A stretch of 31,000 nucleotides of DNA, taken from assembly GCA_012295275.1 (NCBI GenBank), contig CM022671.1, positions 17,843,456-17,874,455 on the forward strand, in the 5' to 3' direction. The position numbers and the translations under genes were made by a program. The notes under the pieces are model-generated. The model had not been told where the DNA came from. It searched no databases and saw nothing but the letters and a program-made list of their open reading frames with translations. Below are positions 10,057 through 21,560 of this stretch, piece after piece; the stretch's first letter is position 1; every line of letters begins with the position of its first letter. This stretch comes from Chrysomallon squamiferum. Taxonomy: Eukaryota; Mollusca; Gastropoda; Neomphalida; Peltospiridae.

Positions 10057-11658
10057 TCATTTTATGGGACCACTTAAAATATTTTGTTTATTTCCTTTAT
10101 TTACATATCAAGTATTGTTTCAGTAACTTTTATAACATTCTTCTATTTTTACAAAGAAAAACAATTTTCAATATTCCAGACACGTATATTTTCTGAGTTT
10201 TTATTATTGAAGTTTTATTTTTATTGTTTATATATTGTCAAAGGAATTCCACGTGTGTATGCAGTTCGCTGAATTTCTCAGTGAAAATGTAAATACGGCT
10301 TTAGTGGTATGATACGCTAATCCTAGTACACTGATTTCAAATGGCTAGCACATTTTAATATGTATTTCTTTTCATATTCCATATAAATGTTGGAGGAAAA
10401 TATGTGGATATCTAAAAGTTTTCACTACGACAGCGGTCATTTCTTAGAATTTATATATTGTGGAATATACAGGAATAATTAACATTAGTTAATGTCAGCG
10501 TAATGTGTTTCAAATAATGAACTTTACCTGACATATTTGAATTAATATTTACATTAACCGATGAACATTAAACTGGAATTTGCATTAATTTCTTATAATT
10601 TTTCTAGAACAGAAATACAGTAATAATTTTTTTACTGACAAACAATAATTCATGTATTTTTTATAAATGTGTGCATATGTGTGTTTGTCTGTATGAGTGT
10701 GTGTGTGTGCATGTGTCTTTTTTTTTTACATATTATTGAACCTAATATAATTATATATTTCCATTTAATAAAACTGTTTAAATTTTATTATAGTTGCATT
10801 ATTTATTTTAAATAATTCTGTTACGAAAAAAGCAGTAAACAAAGGCAATTTCCGTAACCGTAAGCAGGGTTGCCGATATAACTAAGCGCAAACACGGTGC
10901 GCCAACAAGCCTAGGCTTGGCCCTGAGTTTTTGTAAGCCATTTATTTTTTTATTTATTTTGACAGTCAAAATCTTTCAGTAACAAAATCTAGCACATATA
11001 ATTATCCATTATCATCGGAGGTTCTGTATTACTGAAAATGCACATGCCACCATTTCAAATGGTATATATTACACTATTTATTTATTATTTTAAATCGGCA
11101 AATATAAATAAATTAAATAAAATAAAAAATCGTTCCTGACTTCTAATGCTGGTACTGCTGCCTTACGATGTAATGAATTCTTCTAATAATAATGCTTCCT
11201 TTTTATGTGCAGTTATATACAATTATATTTTTATATTGTCTTATTTTTGTAATTTTCTCATTCCATAATAATTACTGTGTAATTATGAAATTTAATAGTA
11301 TTAAATAAATGTAACGGGTATTCTGCATAAAACTAAATTTTGTTAACAATTTATTAATATTGAGTTTTTATTCAATCATTCCATGTATTTTGTGCGTGTG
11401 TGATTTTTATATATATATATTATATATGCAAAACGGAAACCCAGATAGTAAATATTTGAGAAAATGGCATTTAAATTTACATTGCATAGTTATACTGAAT
11501 GATTTTATTGACAGAAAACAATCGTTTTAATGACGAATCTATAAAGGTAAAATGTGAAAGTGGTCTCTTGCATCCCTGACCGGAAAGATGCGAAAAATAT
11601 CGAACAAACTTACAAAACTCTTCCGCGTTGTGAAAACAGAAATGTCTACTGTGGGAAA
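10057..11658 (+). other. Phosphatase 3' UTR, intergenic sequence and MON1 5' region
   Basis: AT-rich. AATAAA at 10767-10772, about 710 nt after the phosphatase stop, is a plausible polyadenylation signal. A short GC-richer patch at about 10850-10930 contains the palindrome AAGCCTAGGCTT and may be a small element remnant or regulatory island. An AT dinucleotide tract lies near 11410-11428. In front of MON1 the frame is closed by TAA at 11548-11550. No other gene was seen. Confidence 0.55.
10767..10772 (+). terminator. Candidate polyadenylation signal AATAAA for the phosphatase gene
   Basis: First canonical AATAAA I noticed after the phosphatase stop codon; followed by T-rich sequence. Confidence 0.45.
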
Positions 11659-12830
11659 ATGGCTGAATGCAAAGAGGCGGAGCAGTCGAATACATCAGAA
11701 ACCGAGCAAGCTGAATTTCTTGAAACAGAAGCTCCTGGGGTTACAGCACAGACTATGTTAATAGCCAGTGACTCTTATGAAAACCTTAATTATGGAGATA
11801 TATCACTTGACAGTGAACAGATAAGAAGAACGAAAGCAGGTTCCATTCACTCTATTGTAAAACAAGGTAAAGAAGAAGCTTCAAACGATGCCAGTGAAGT
11901 TTCCACTGGAGAAGAATCGGATCAGAATGAGGTTAATAACAAAACTATTATTATTATATATTTTTTTTAAGTCTCTGATTTTTCTTCTGATTTAATCAAT
12001 CAATAAAATCGACTATCTGACATGCGCATACAAGTAGAATACTGAAGTACAGTGAACACTGATATTAATTATTATACTCAGAATACTGAATTATGTGAAT
12101 AGGTAACGATTTAAGCACATCTTCAATCTTGATCATACTTCATACTTGTGAATTTACAAGTTTCTTAGTCAAGGATCGAATTATACATTCAGGAGTTTTT
12201 CCCAGCGACGTGTTATTTTTGGATATGAGGTGGTACAGAGATGTAATGCCAGCACTTAACAAACCTAAGTTCGGCGTCTTAAAGATTAAGTAATCTTGTC
12301 AAATTTAAATGGTTACTTTATAGTTTATTAAAATTTATTATATCAAAATAAGTTTTTATTTCTTCATTAATTTAAACCAGTTGCATGTCATTAAACTGCT
12401 ATATATTAAAGTTTAACGTAAATTATCCATTGACAGTTATTAAAAATAATCCAGACTCTAGTCAGTGATATTCGCCATCACCTACAACTAATCAAACATT
12501 TGCTATTTTAACAAAAACTTGTAGTTTTCATAGTTTTCTTTGTAGGTTAATGCCAAAGACCTCTCGATTAATGTGTCAAAGTTAGCAGTGAAGGACAGTG
12601 TGAATCCAGCAGCTATTGTTAACCAGATCTCAATTCCAGATGATGAGGAACTTAATTATGTTAATAGTTCAGTCTGGCGACAGCACATAAAACATGTTTT
12701 TATTCTCAGTGAAGCTGGTAAACCTGTATATTCAAGGTACATATTTTTTTTAAACTTTACAAAATTGACTATTAATATAAATGTATATACTACAGATAAA
12801 TCATTTAAACTTGTATATTTACATATATAA

Positions 12831-12906
<76 letters not shown>

Positions 12907-15900
12907 TTCACATCATATAATACAAATACAGCTGAGGATCCCCTTTCCAAAATTCCGAAATCCAGAACCTTTTCCGATCAGTAGAATACTAGAAATAATA
13001 ATATCTTTCAGTTTTCAGGGTTTTTTGCATATACAAACTGTATTTTATGCACAAAATTATTAAAAATATTATTTTAAAAATCCTGGAGACTATCTGTGTC
13101 AACTGTATGTGAAAAATAAATGGAATTCATATTTAGACAGATTCTGTTCTCATGCTATCTCCTTATATTCCAAAATCTCAAACACTTCTGGTTCCAAGCA
13201 TTTCACATAAAGAATTCTCATCCTGTATATATATTCATGTTTGCATTTGGCTATATGTATATTTGCAGTTGTGGATTTCACTGAATGTCACTATGTGTGA
13301 GTGTATGTATGTATGTATGTATGAAAGAGAGAAATATATATTTGTGTGTATATATTAAATGCTTAAATATAAACATTGCTTTTTATATAGTTACATATAA
13401 TTATTTTATTTTTATAGTTAAATGTTTCTGATATGAGTCATATAACTTTTACATGTTTTTAACAGATCATATGACATTGTTTACATTATGCACTTTAGAC
13501 ATGATGGCATTACATTTAAATCTTTCAGCTATGACTTAATTTTATACATTTTGAAAAGGACATTGATTCATTTATATGTTTAGAATATTATTATTTTACT
13601 ACAGTGCGTAAATGGTCAGCATGATCATTTTAGGAACTTACAGAAATGTTAATGAAGATTCTAGTTTATAATTATATTTTTGTAATTCCTAATTTTGCAT
13701 TTATAGTTGCCTAATCTTATAATTATAGTTGGATAATTATATATTTAGAATTGCCTAGTTTTATATTTATATTAACATTATTTTATATTTATTTCTTACT
13801 TGGTAAGACATACATTATAGCACATTTACTTAATGATGTATTTACACACAGTTTTTAATTCTTTTTTAGGTATGGCAGTGAAGACAAACTTGTAACAATC
13901 ATGGGGGTTATGCAGGCTCTTGTATCATTTGTTCAGGACGGTAAAGACAATATTCGTTGCATCATCGCCGGTGATCACAAATTTGTGTTTTTAGTTCGGA
14001 GCCCTCTCCTTTTAGTAGGAGTCACTTGTGGCCCAGACTCTGTCCAACAAATTTTACTACAGCTGTCTTACGTTTACAATCAGGTTCTCAGTGTGCTAAC
14101 AGCCAATGCCCTGGATAACATATTTAAACAGAGGAGAAATTACGACTTGCGTAGACTGCTGACAGGGGCAGAAAAATTCTTTGATAACTTATTAAACTTG
14201 ATAGACAGCGAGCCAGGATTCTTGTTAGGAGCTGTGAGGTGTTTGCCATTAGACAGTTCAGTGAGAGAAATAATTGCTCAAAGTATAGTACAGCATGGAA
14301 AAGTTAAGGTAAGATATTTTTGCAAGAATTTTTGATTTTTGAATGTATTTTTTAAAACGTTTTTGACTGAAGACATTTTTAGTAGTTAGCTTTAATAATA
14401 TTTGGTATTGTATCTATAGCCAAATGATATTCTTAAATCTTGTTTTTGTGTGCTCTAGATTTTATCATTTATATAATTACATGTAAAGGATTTGCTTTTC
14501 TTCTTTACATTTATTTGTTTAGTATGTTAATAAGTTACCAGAGATAGTTTATTATATGGATAAAATATAATTGGTAAAATTATTTATAACTCCATGCTAC
14601 TGCACATACTACAGGGCTTCTAATTTTCCATTTGTTTTTGGACTACATTTTATCTTCTTACAACCCAGAATCAAAAAAGGCTATGGACACTTTTTTTTCA
14701 TAACTTTTCTTTTTTCTTTGCCTATAGCCTAAAAGGTATTTTTATAACAGTGTGGCCTATTTTTTAAATATATTATCTATCATACATTGCAACTTTACTA
14801 TTAGAAACTGATTTGTTTTTAAATACTGTGTCAATAATAATTTTCATATTTTATACAAATGTATATGTTCTAAGACACTGTATTCAGTTCTTCATACAGC
14901 CTATATCTCTAATGCATTATACTTTTACAACTATATGAATTTGTGTATATACCAGCTATACATTTAAGTGATAACACATATCATTAACATTTATATTATT
15001 TAGGGGTGTGTCTACGTGTATGAGTGAGTGGGTGTGTTTGGATGGATTAATGGATGGATACATATATATGAATATCAACATAGTCACAGTAGCAGCATGA
15101 AGTTTTGTCAAGAAATAAAAATTCCTTTCTCTGTCTTGCACATTATACAAGTAATTAATACAGCTGAATGCAGTTAAAAATGTCACAGGAAAACATCACA
15201 AAATTGTGTTATGTGCTATAATAGAAAGATTAATAGCCAAATTTTCACTTTTCTTACGGGTTAATAGGTTTTGCTTAAAATTGTAAAATAGAACTGGGCA
15301 ACATCAGATACCATGAATTAATTGTCACTTTTTTCTCTGACTTTTTTCTTACTCAAACATCATTGTTTTTTTCTTATCACTATATTGCCAGCTATGATAC
15401 AGACAACTGCAGATAACCTATTTTGAATTTTTATGTTTTTTTTTTTTGCTCATGCTTATTTATACTATGAAGTTTTAAATTTTAATTACAACTGACATGT
15501 TTTACAACAGGACTTGGTGTTTGGTCTCATTCTTGCTAACAATCAGCTGGTGACATTAGTCAGGATGAAGAAGTATTTTCTACATCCCATGGATCTTCAT
15601 CTAATTATTAATCTGGTAAACGCCTCACAGTCTTTCAAAGCTGCTGAGTCTTGGACTCCAATATGTCTGCCCAAGTTTGACTCCAGGTCAGTTAAACTGT
15701 ATGCTTAACAGTTTAAGAAAAATATTTTATCCATATTACTTTTGTGTGTGTCATGTTCTACTTTGTGACTTTTTCAAAGTAAAATATATTTAAACATATT
15801 TGACTCTGGTTAGTTAAGCAGTATGCTGATAATTTTATGGAATTTTTATATGTATGTATATGCACATATTTTTGTATGTGCACATTCAATTCTGTAATTT

Positions 15901-18900
15901 AAAAAAACAGATAAAAACAATTTACTTGAAAAGTAATAAAGATAAAAACATTCTTCTTTACAATTTTCAAAAATGTTTTTTTCACACTGTTTTTTTTTTA
16001 CAGTTTTCAAAACACTGTTATTTGACATGTTAATTTAATTTATAATCAAAAACAATGAGATTATTGTCATCAAAATATTTGAAAATTAATTTATTTTTAG
16101 GTTATTTTTCATTATAACATTTCCAATCCTTATTTAAAATAGCCATTTTCTCAGAGATGTTAAGGTATCCATTTAAGCTTTAAGCAGATTTGCATTTTGC
16201 TTTCTCCTTGGTTCATTTTACATCCTGCTTCAAACTTTTCACTGAATATATTACTTTGTAAATGAACTATCTAATGTTCCTGTTTTGTTTCAGTGGTTTT
16301 CTTCAAGCACACGTTTCATACCTGGACGAGAGTTGTAATACTTGTCTTCTGTTATTAACAGTTGACAGAGAGTCATTCTTTGCCCTCTCAGAATGCAAAA
16401 CAAAAATCAGGGATGTGAGTATTTGTTAGAAATGTTATTATTATGTTCCATTATGAGATCCGCTGTAATGGCATCTGTGGATACTGCAGAAAGTCACTTT
16501 AAGCAACAGACCTGTTAATACAGAGCTATTTTGAAATAGCATTCATTCCAGTCCTTATTGCAATTTTTTTAAAACCATGTGCTTTTGAAAAGATAGTAAT
16601 TCCTGTGTTTTTGGAATGTCTCAGTTTGATTAAAAATAATCCTAGCTTAAATATTTTGATTGTCATTAATACCCACTAAAGCTTTTGAATTTGACATCAT
16701 CTGTACCAAGTTGACTTTGTCAGCAGTCACAGTACAGTCACTGACTTATAACAGTAAATGTATCGTACAGTTTGTATCATGTTTTCAGCAGTTCCCCTGA
16801 GTATTGTCTACCTCTGTAATAATTAAAATATTTGCTGTTTAATAGTGTGTTCACAGACAGCAGTAATGGAGAGGTCAGTTTAAAGAAAAATAATTTTAAA
16901 ACTTTGCATGGAATTAAGTATCATTATGGTAGAAAAATGAGAATTTCATTTTTATTTTTATTGTTTTTAAGCATAAGGATCCTGGTAAAAATGGAGATTA
17001 AGTCAATATTTACTGATATATTATTTGCTTTCATTTACAATTTGATAAATAATTTCCCAAGTTAAACAAGATAACTCACAGAGAATTATTTATCAAAGGA
17101 TAATAGTAATCAAACTAAATATAAAAACATGTATTTTATTATTTCATATTGTACATAAAAAAAATACTCACACATAGTCATTACCATTGCTATTATAATT
17201 ATTGATTTCATTTAAAACAAAACTTGCATTGTCATTTTTGTTGTGCATACGAATATTCATCTGAATTGAAATTCAGGTCGTCATTCTTATTATGTATTGC
17301 AGATATTGATTTCAGTAAAAGCAAAACACGTAGTCACTCTTGATTTCAGTAAAAGCAAAACTGACATAGTCACTCTTTCTGTACGCTATAAATATTGATA
17401 TAAATTAAAAACATACATTGCTTCACAACAGCTCTCTCTGATTAGAATGTTAAAATTTTTACCATTACCATTACCAAAAACATGATTTTTTCAATTTTTG
17501 TATATATATATATTTTTTTTTTTTTATTCACCCAGAGATTAATCAAGTACAATGCACTTCAAGCCATTGCTGACTCACTTCAGAAAACGAGTTACAGCAT
17601 ACAGCAGTGCAGCATCCCCAATCTGTGGCACTTCCTCTACAAGTCACGCAGTACAGCACAGTACACGAGTCCAGAAATAGAGGCCCCCTATCTGACCCAG
17701 TCTGAACAGGAAAGACTGTTTGGCTTGTACCAGTATCTTCATCACAGAATTCACACATCAGGAAGACCTCTCAAACTGCTTTATCATGTTGGACCCTATG
17801 AGACCTTACTGGGATGGGTAAGTTACAAAATCTAAACATTACTGAGGTGGATAAATTAGAAAATCTAGATGTTTCTGGGATGGGTAAGTTACAAAATCTA
17901 GATGTTACTGGGATGGGTAAGTTACAAAATCTAGACCTTACTAGGATGGGTAAGTTACAAAATCTAGATATTACTGGGATGGGTAAGTTACAAAATCTAG
18001 ACCTTACTGGGATGGGTAAGTTACAAAATCTAGATATTACTGGGATGGGTAAGTTACAAAATCTAGACATAACTGGGATGAATTACAAAATCTAGATATT
18101 GCTGGGATGGGTTAAACATCTAAAATCTATGATGTTACTAGATATATGGGGATGGGTAACTTACAAAATCTAGATGTTACTGGGATGGGTAAGTTACAAA
18201 ATCTAGACCTTACTGGGATGGGTAAGTTACAAAATCTAGACATTATTGGGATGGGAAAGTTATACAATCTTGATATTGCTGGGATGGGTAAGTTACAAAA
18301 TTTAGACATTACTTGCATGGGTATGTTATAAAATCTAGACATTATAATAATAAACAGTAATAATCATAATAATAATAATAACAATAAAGTTCATAAGTTT
18401 GTTGGTACAATATGTTTTCTAAGACTGAGTTATCTCTTGTTAAAGCAGGGACAAACTTTTTAGAATTAGTACCTAATCTCAGGAAATTCTGAACAGGTTA
18501 AGAAGTGGAGTAACTCTCAGCTGGCAGTAAAAATGACCTTTTGTAAAAATATATATATATATATATGTTTATTACCATTCAGCTGTTAAAATGTACTGAG
18601 TTTTATAAACATTTATTTGTCTAATTCATGAGACTAAATAATGTTTGTTATTTATTAAATTTTATGTCTTAGCATTCATTTTTTCATTTGTTTAAAAACC
18701 ATTAATAATAAATATGTGTTGTTGTTAAAATTAGTTTTTTATTTGTGTGTCTGCTTCTTTCTTTCTTATTTATTTGCTTATCTTCTTTTTTCTGTCTTTA
18801 TTTCTTTAGTTAATGAATTACTATTTTATTTACTTACTTACTTACTGTGTTCTAGGTAACCCCAGGATTTGAAATGTATGCTGTGTTTGGTCCACTGGTG

Positions 18901-18995
18901 ACAAAACTGCAGCAATTCATGCAGTGAACAAACTATTACGATGGATCAAGAGAGAAGAAGACAGACTATTTATTCTGAATTCTGTTACCTTTTAA
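11659..18995 (+). CDS. MON1: Vacuolar fusion protein MON1 homolog, 7 coding exons, with an apparent frameshift in the last exon
   Basis: Subunit of the MON1-CCZ1 guanine-nucleotide exchange factor that activates Rab7 on late endosomes and autophagosomes. Coding exons: 11659-11931, 12546-12736, 13870-14308, 15511-15686, 16294-16414, 17536-17817, 18856-18927 or to 18995. All joins keep frame (for example KPVYS-R-YGSEDK, KVK-DLVFG, DS-S-GFLQAH, IRD-RLIKY, LLGW-VTPGFEMY). The three longin domains are visible: SSVWRQHIKHVFILSEAGKP (from about 132), DLVFGLILANNQLVTLVR (from about 302), and PLKLLYHVGPYETLLGWV near the end. The start ATG 11659 (GAAAATGG context) begins MAECKEAEQ; upstream the frame closes at 11548. 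As written, exon 7 stops at TGA 18925-18927 (517 aa), but the conserved tail HAVNKLLRWIKREEDRLFIL lies in another frame up to TAA 18993-18995 (540 aa), needing one more base near 18903-18906. Confidence 0.94.
11932..12545 (+). other. MON1 intron 1
   Basis: Non-coding intron between GAG|GTTAAT and TTTGTAG|GTTAAT. Both boundaries carry the same eight bases, AGGTTAAT (11930-11937 and 12544-12551). No other feature seen. Confidence 0.75.
12737..13869 (+). other. MON1 intron 2, with AT and AG microsatellites
   Basis: Starts AAG|GTACAT and ends TTTTTTAG. It carries an AT tract merging into a long AG tract at 12827-12903. ATGT repeats lie near 13300-13322. No exon was seen within it. Confidence 0.8.
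12827..12903 (+). repeat. Compound AT/AG microsatellite in MON1 intron 2
   Basis: (AT)n to about 12844, then about 29 units of AG without interruption to 12903. Confidence 0.97.
14309..15510 (+). other. MON1 intron 3
   Basis: From AAG|GTAAGA to TTTACAACAG. AT-rich; includes a GTGTG/GGATGGAT-type simple stretch near 15000-15060. Nothing else recognised. Confidence 0.8.
15687..16293 (+). other. MON1 intron 4
   Basis: From CCAG|GTCAGT to TTGTTTCAG. A piece of the exon end and donor (TTTGACTCCAGGTCAGTTAAAC..TATGCT) is echoed near 15800 as TTTGACTCTGGTTAGTTAAGC..TATGCT, a small local duplication carrying a decayed donor. No exon seen. Confidence 0.7.
16415..17535 (+). other. MON1 intron 5
   Basis: From GGAT|GTGAGT to TTCACCCAG, preceded by a T-rich tract. 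Contains a short direct repeat of TTGATTTCAGTAAAAGCAAA at about 17308 and 17340. No exon seen. Confidence 0.75.
17808..18345 (+). repeat. 33-bp minisatellite built from the MON1 exon 6 splice donor (about 16 units)
   Basis: Units follow GGGATGGGTAAGTTACAAAA plus TCTAGAYNTTACT. The first unit is the exon 6/intron 6 boundary itself (exon ends 17817, ATGG|GTAAGT). By eye about ten units keep ATGGGTAAGT exactly; others, such as those near 17849, 18075, 18100 and 18255, are degraded. Some neighbours form 66-bp pairs (ACCTTACT then ATATTACT units), a sign of unequal exchange. Because 33 is a multiple of three, one plus frame (17814-18095) and a minus frame (17771-18070) stay open; these are repeat artefacts. 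In the MON1 frame each unit has an early stop (ATCTAA or ATCTAG). Confidence 0.95.
17818..18855 (+). other. MON1 intron 6
   Basis: Begins inside the splice-donor minisatellite and ends GTGTTCTAG|GTAACC. Beyond 18345 it is AT-rich with a short AAT tract (about 18345-18385) and ACTT repeats before the acceptor. No exon seen. Confidence 0.85.
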
Positions 18996-19074
18996 ACTGT
19001 GATATATAAAAAACAATAAGGAAATTTATTTGGTGCAGTCTTTGTTCTTTCCAAATTAGCTAATATATCTAGAT

Positions 19075-19740
19075 GAAGTCAAAAAATATAACCCAACTTT
19101 CAGTTTCTGAAAGCATCTGACACCAATTTTATCATTTTCATTTTTATTTCTTTAAGCTGTACAAATTAATAATTTAAATATGTTACATATATTTTCAAGA
19201 GATTTGTTTTTTTGTGTTTTCTTTTTTCCTTTTTTAGATCCTAGATATAAACCTTTCTAGGATAAAACAAGTTTCTGACAGTGTTGTACCGATTTTATCA
19301 TTTTCATTTTTATTTCTTTAAGCTGTACAAATTAATAGTTTAAATATGTTACATATACTTTCAAGATATGTGTTTTTGTATAAGTTCTAAATATAAACTT
19401 TTCCTGGTATTAAAAGAGTTGAGAGTATAGTTTCTGACAGTGTTATTCTAATTATATCATTTTCAGTTTTTTTCATTTCAAACAGAGATTAGTAGATTAA
19501 ATATGTTTTATATATACTTTCAAGATATTAGTTTTTTTTATAGGTCCTAAATATCAACCTTTTCTGGTCCTAAAATCTTAAAATAGTGACACTGCTCTCA
19601 CTAATTTTATCATTTTCATTTCTTTAATAAGTAGAAATTATTATCTAAATTTGTTATATATACTTTCAAGAGATTCCTTTCTTCTTCTTCTTCTTTTTTT
19701 TTTTTTAATACGTGCTAGAGGTCAACCTTTCCTTGTAATA
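19075..19740 (+). repeat. Four-copy degenerate tandem repeat, about 153-166 bp per unit
   Basis: The anchor ATCATTTTCA recurs at 19131, about 19297, 19456 and 19609. Each copy continues with a TTTCTTTAA-like stretch, TTAAATATGTTACATATA and CTTTCAAGA, then a TCCTAAATATAAACCTTT-like end. Copies 1 and 2 are closest; 3 and 4 are more diverged. It begins about 80 nt after the MON1 tail stop, so it probably lies in the 3' UTR. Confidence 0.85.
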
Positions 19741-20830
19741 ACATCACAAAATAGATGTGAAGTGGTTAAAGCCATTGGTTAGAACATATTGAATCATGAT
19801 AAACCTTGTTTGAGGTGGATGTAAAAGATTGCTTGCTTGCTGATGGTAAAAAAAGAGTAACTCACTGTATAACAAAAGCCAGTTTCCTCTCATGTTATCT
19901 GTATGATGATTATTAACTATTTTTCTCTCTGAAAAATGTAGCAATATGGGAAAATGGCAGCCTTGTCATGTTTCTCTCCATGTTTTGTTGTTATACTTTA
20001 TTTTTAGCAAAGTTTGGTTACTAGTGTTAAAGTAATTAGAAGTATTCCAATTTTGGGGGGGTGAGGTTGTTCCATAACACATATATTTTAATTAAGTGTG
20101 TGTCTCTAGATTGTCTTTGGGACATCTTTCTTTTAGCAAAAATGTTTGGCGACCTGAAGTTGTTATAGCAACACAAAATCATGATGCCATTCGTTAATAT
20201 TCAGTTTAATCCAATTTAATCCAAAGCAAAGAAACATTTAAATTTAATTTTTGGTAAAGTTAGTTAATTATATTAGTTGATAAACTCAGGTTAGGGAACT
20301 GCTTTTTTTCCAGAACTTATGATTTTAAAATCAAAGATGCTCTATAAACTGCTTTCCTGAGTTGTACAGGAGAGTGTGTTTGCTGCCTCTGTCATTATGG
20401 TTCAGAGTCACTGTAATATGTAAGTGAAAGAAGATTTTTTTTTCATTATTATTGTGACAAAATTTCTCAGGTGAAACCAGTTGTAGGATACATTTCTCAA
20501 AATACTGATGCCAAATACTCTGAGAGAAAAAAAAAAATACAATAAAACATTTGCTTTCTTTTTTTTCAATTACTAAAACATTAGCTTCTGTTAATGCTTA
20601 TATATTATTTGTTACAGCAGAAACATTATATTTGCTTTTTTATATATATATATTTGTTATTATTTTTGCTACTAATATTTATGCGTTTTTTTTTTGGTTT
20701 GTTTGTTTGTTGTTGTTGTTTTGTTTTTGTTTTTTTTTTTTTTTTTGGGTGGGTATATATTTTTTTAATAAATATATTAATCATTAAAAAATCTATTTAA
20801 TACCAACAATTCACAAGGTCCAGAAAATCA

Positions 20831-20853
20831 AATATATATATATATATATATAT
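20831..20853. repeat. AT microsatellite
   Basis: Pure AT dinucleotide tract. Confidence 0.9.
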
Positions 20854-21486
20854 GTGTTTAATTATTCAAATACCAATTATACCAGTCTGTCTGGAGCACT
20901 GGTTAAGGTTTCATCTTTATACTAGCAATTACTAAGATCAGATTGTGTTAGCATCACCAACCATCCTGTCTGCTCTCTGTCTAACATTCTAACATCCTAA
21001 CAGCCTTGTACAGATAACCCAAGTTCCTGTGTTGTGTCCAAGATGTGCCTGAAACTATAGTAGATGCAAAACAGGTTTCAGAAGGTCACGTGAAGGTCAT
21101 ATGTTGAAGAATTATTCAAAAAGGTTTAAGTGATAAATACTTAATTTCGATTATTGATGTGTTATTTATATTCAGAAAATGTGTAATATTTTATAACAGA
21201 GATCATTTTTTTGAAAAAAAAAAAATATATAAAAGGATTCCTGCATTTCAGTTATTAGATGTTTCAGAAAATGTCTATTGGTGTTTGGTGCCAAAAGAAG
21301 ATTTATGAATTATCTGTATGTTCAGATAGAAAGAATTCCAGTATAGTATTATGGTTACAGTTTACAAAGCTGAGTTTTGGATTCTGTTGGTATAAGAAAG
21401 AAAGAGATGGAAAAATAACATTGTGATCAGTTTATATCCAAATTGATGTTCTGTTCTGATGAAGCTGAGCTTGTTTTCTTTGTAAA

Positions 21487-21560
21487 TTATTATTATTATT
21501 ATTATTATTATTATAATCATCATCATCATTATCATTATGTTTATTGTTGTTGTTATTATT
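21487..21560 (+). repeat. ATT/ATC/GTT trinucleotide-rich tract
   Basis: Starts with about nine ATT units, followed by ATC and TTG triplets and more ATT. It yields spurious tyrosine-rich reading frames. Confidence 0.85.

Noticed and set aside
10866-10924. CAGGGTTGCC ... GGCCCTG with AAGCCTAGGCTT palindrome as a tiny transposon
   Set aside because: The inverted match is only a few bases and the span is about 60 bp, too little to claim an element.
11554-11658. Upstream extension of the MON1 frame beginning at GTG 11554
   Set aside because: It starts with GTG, not ATG, and the frame is closed by TAA just before. ATG 11659 in a good context is a better start.
17814-18095. Repeat-protein ORFs (MGKLQNLD-type and the antisense RFCNLPIP-type)
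   Set aside because: They are by-products of the 33-bp intronic minisatellite; the period divisible by three removes stops on both strands.
18901-18907. Programmed -1 frameshifting at the MON1 A-run
   Set aside because: The site lacks an X XXY YYZ heptamer and re-pairing fails at the ACA codon; an assembly error is simpler.
20551-20800. Hydrophobic, membrane-like ORFs in T-rich DNA (also 21443-21936)
   Set aside because: Phe/Leu/Ile runs come from poly-T and ATT tracts; overlapping frames give equally hydrophobic products.
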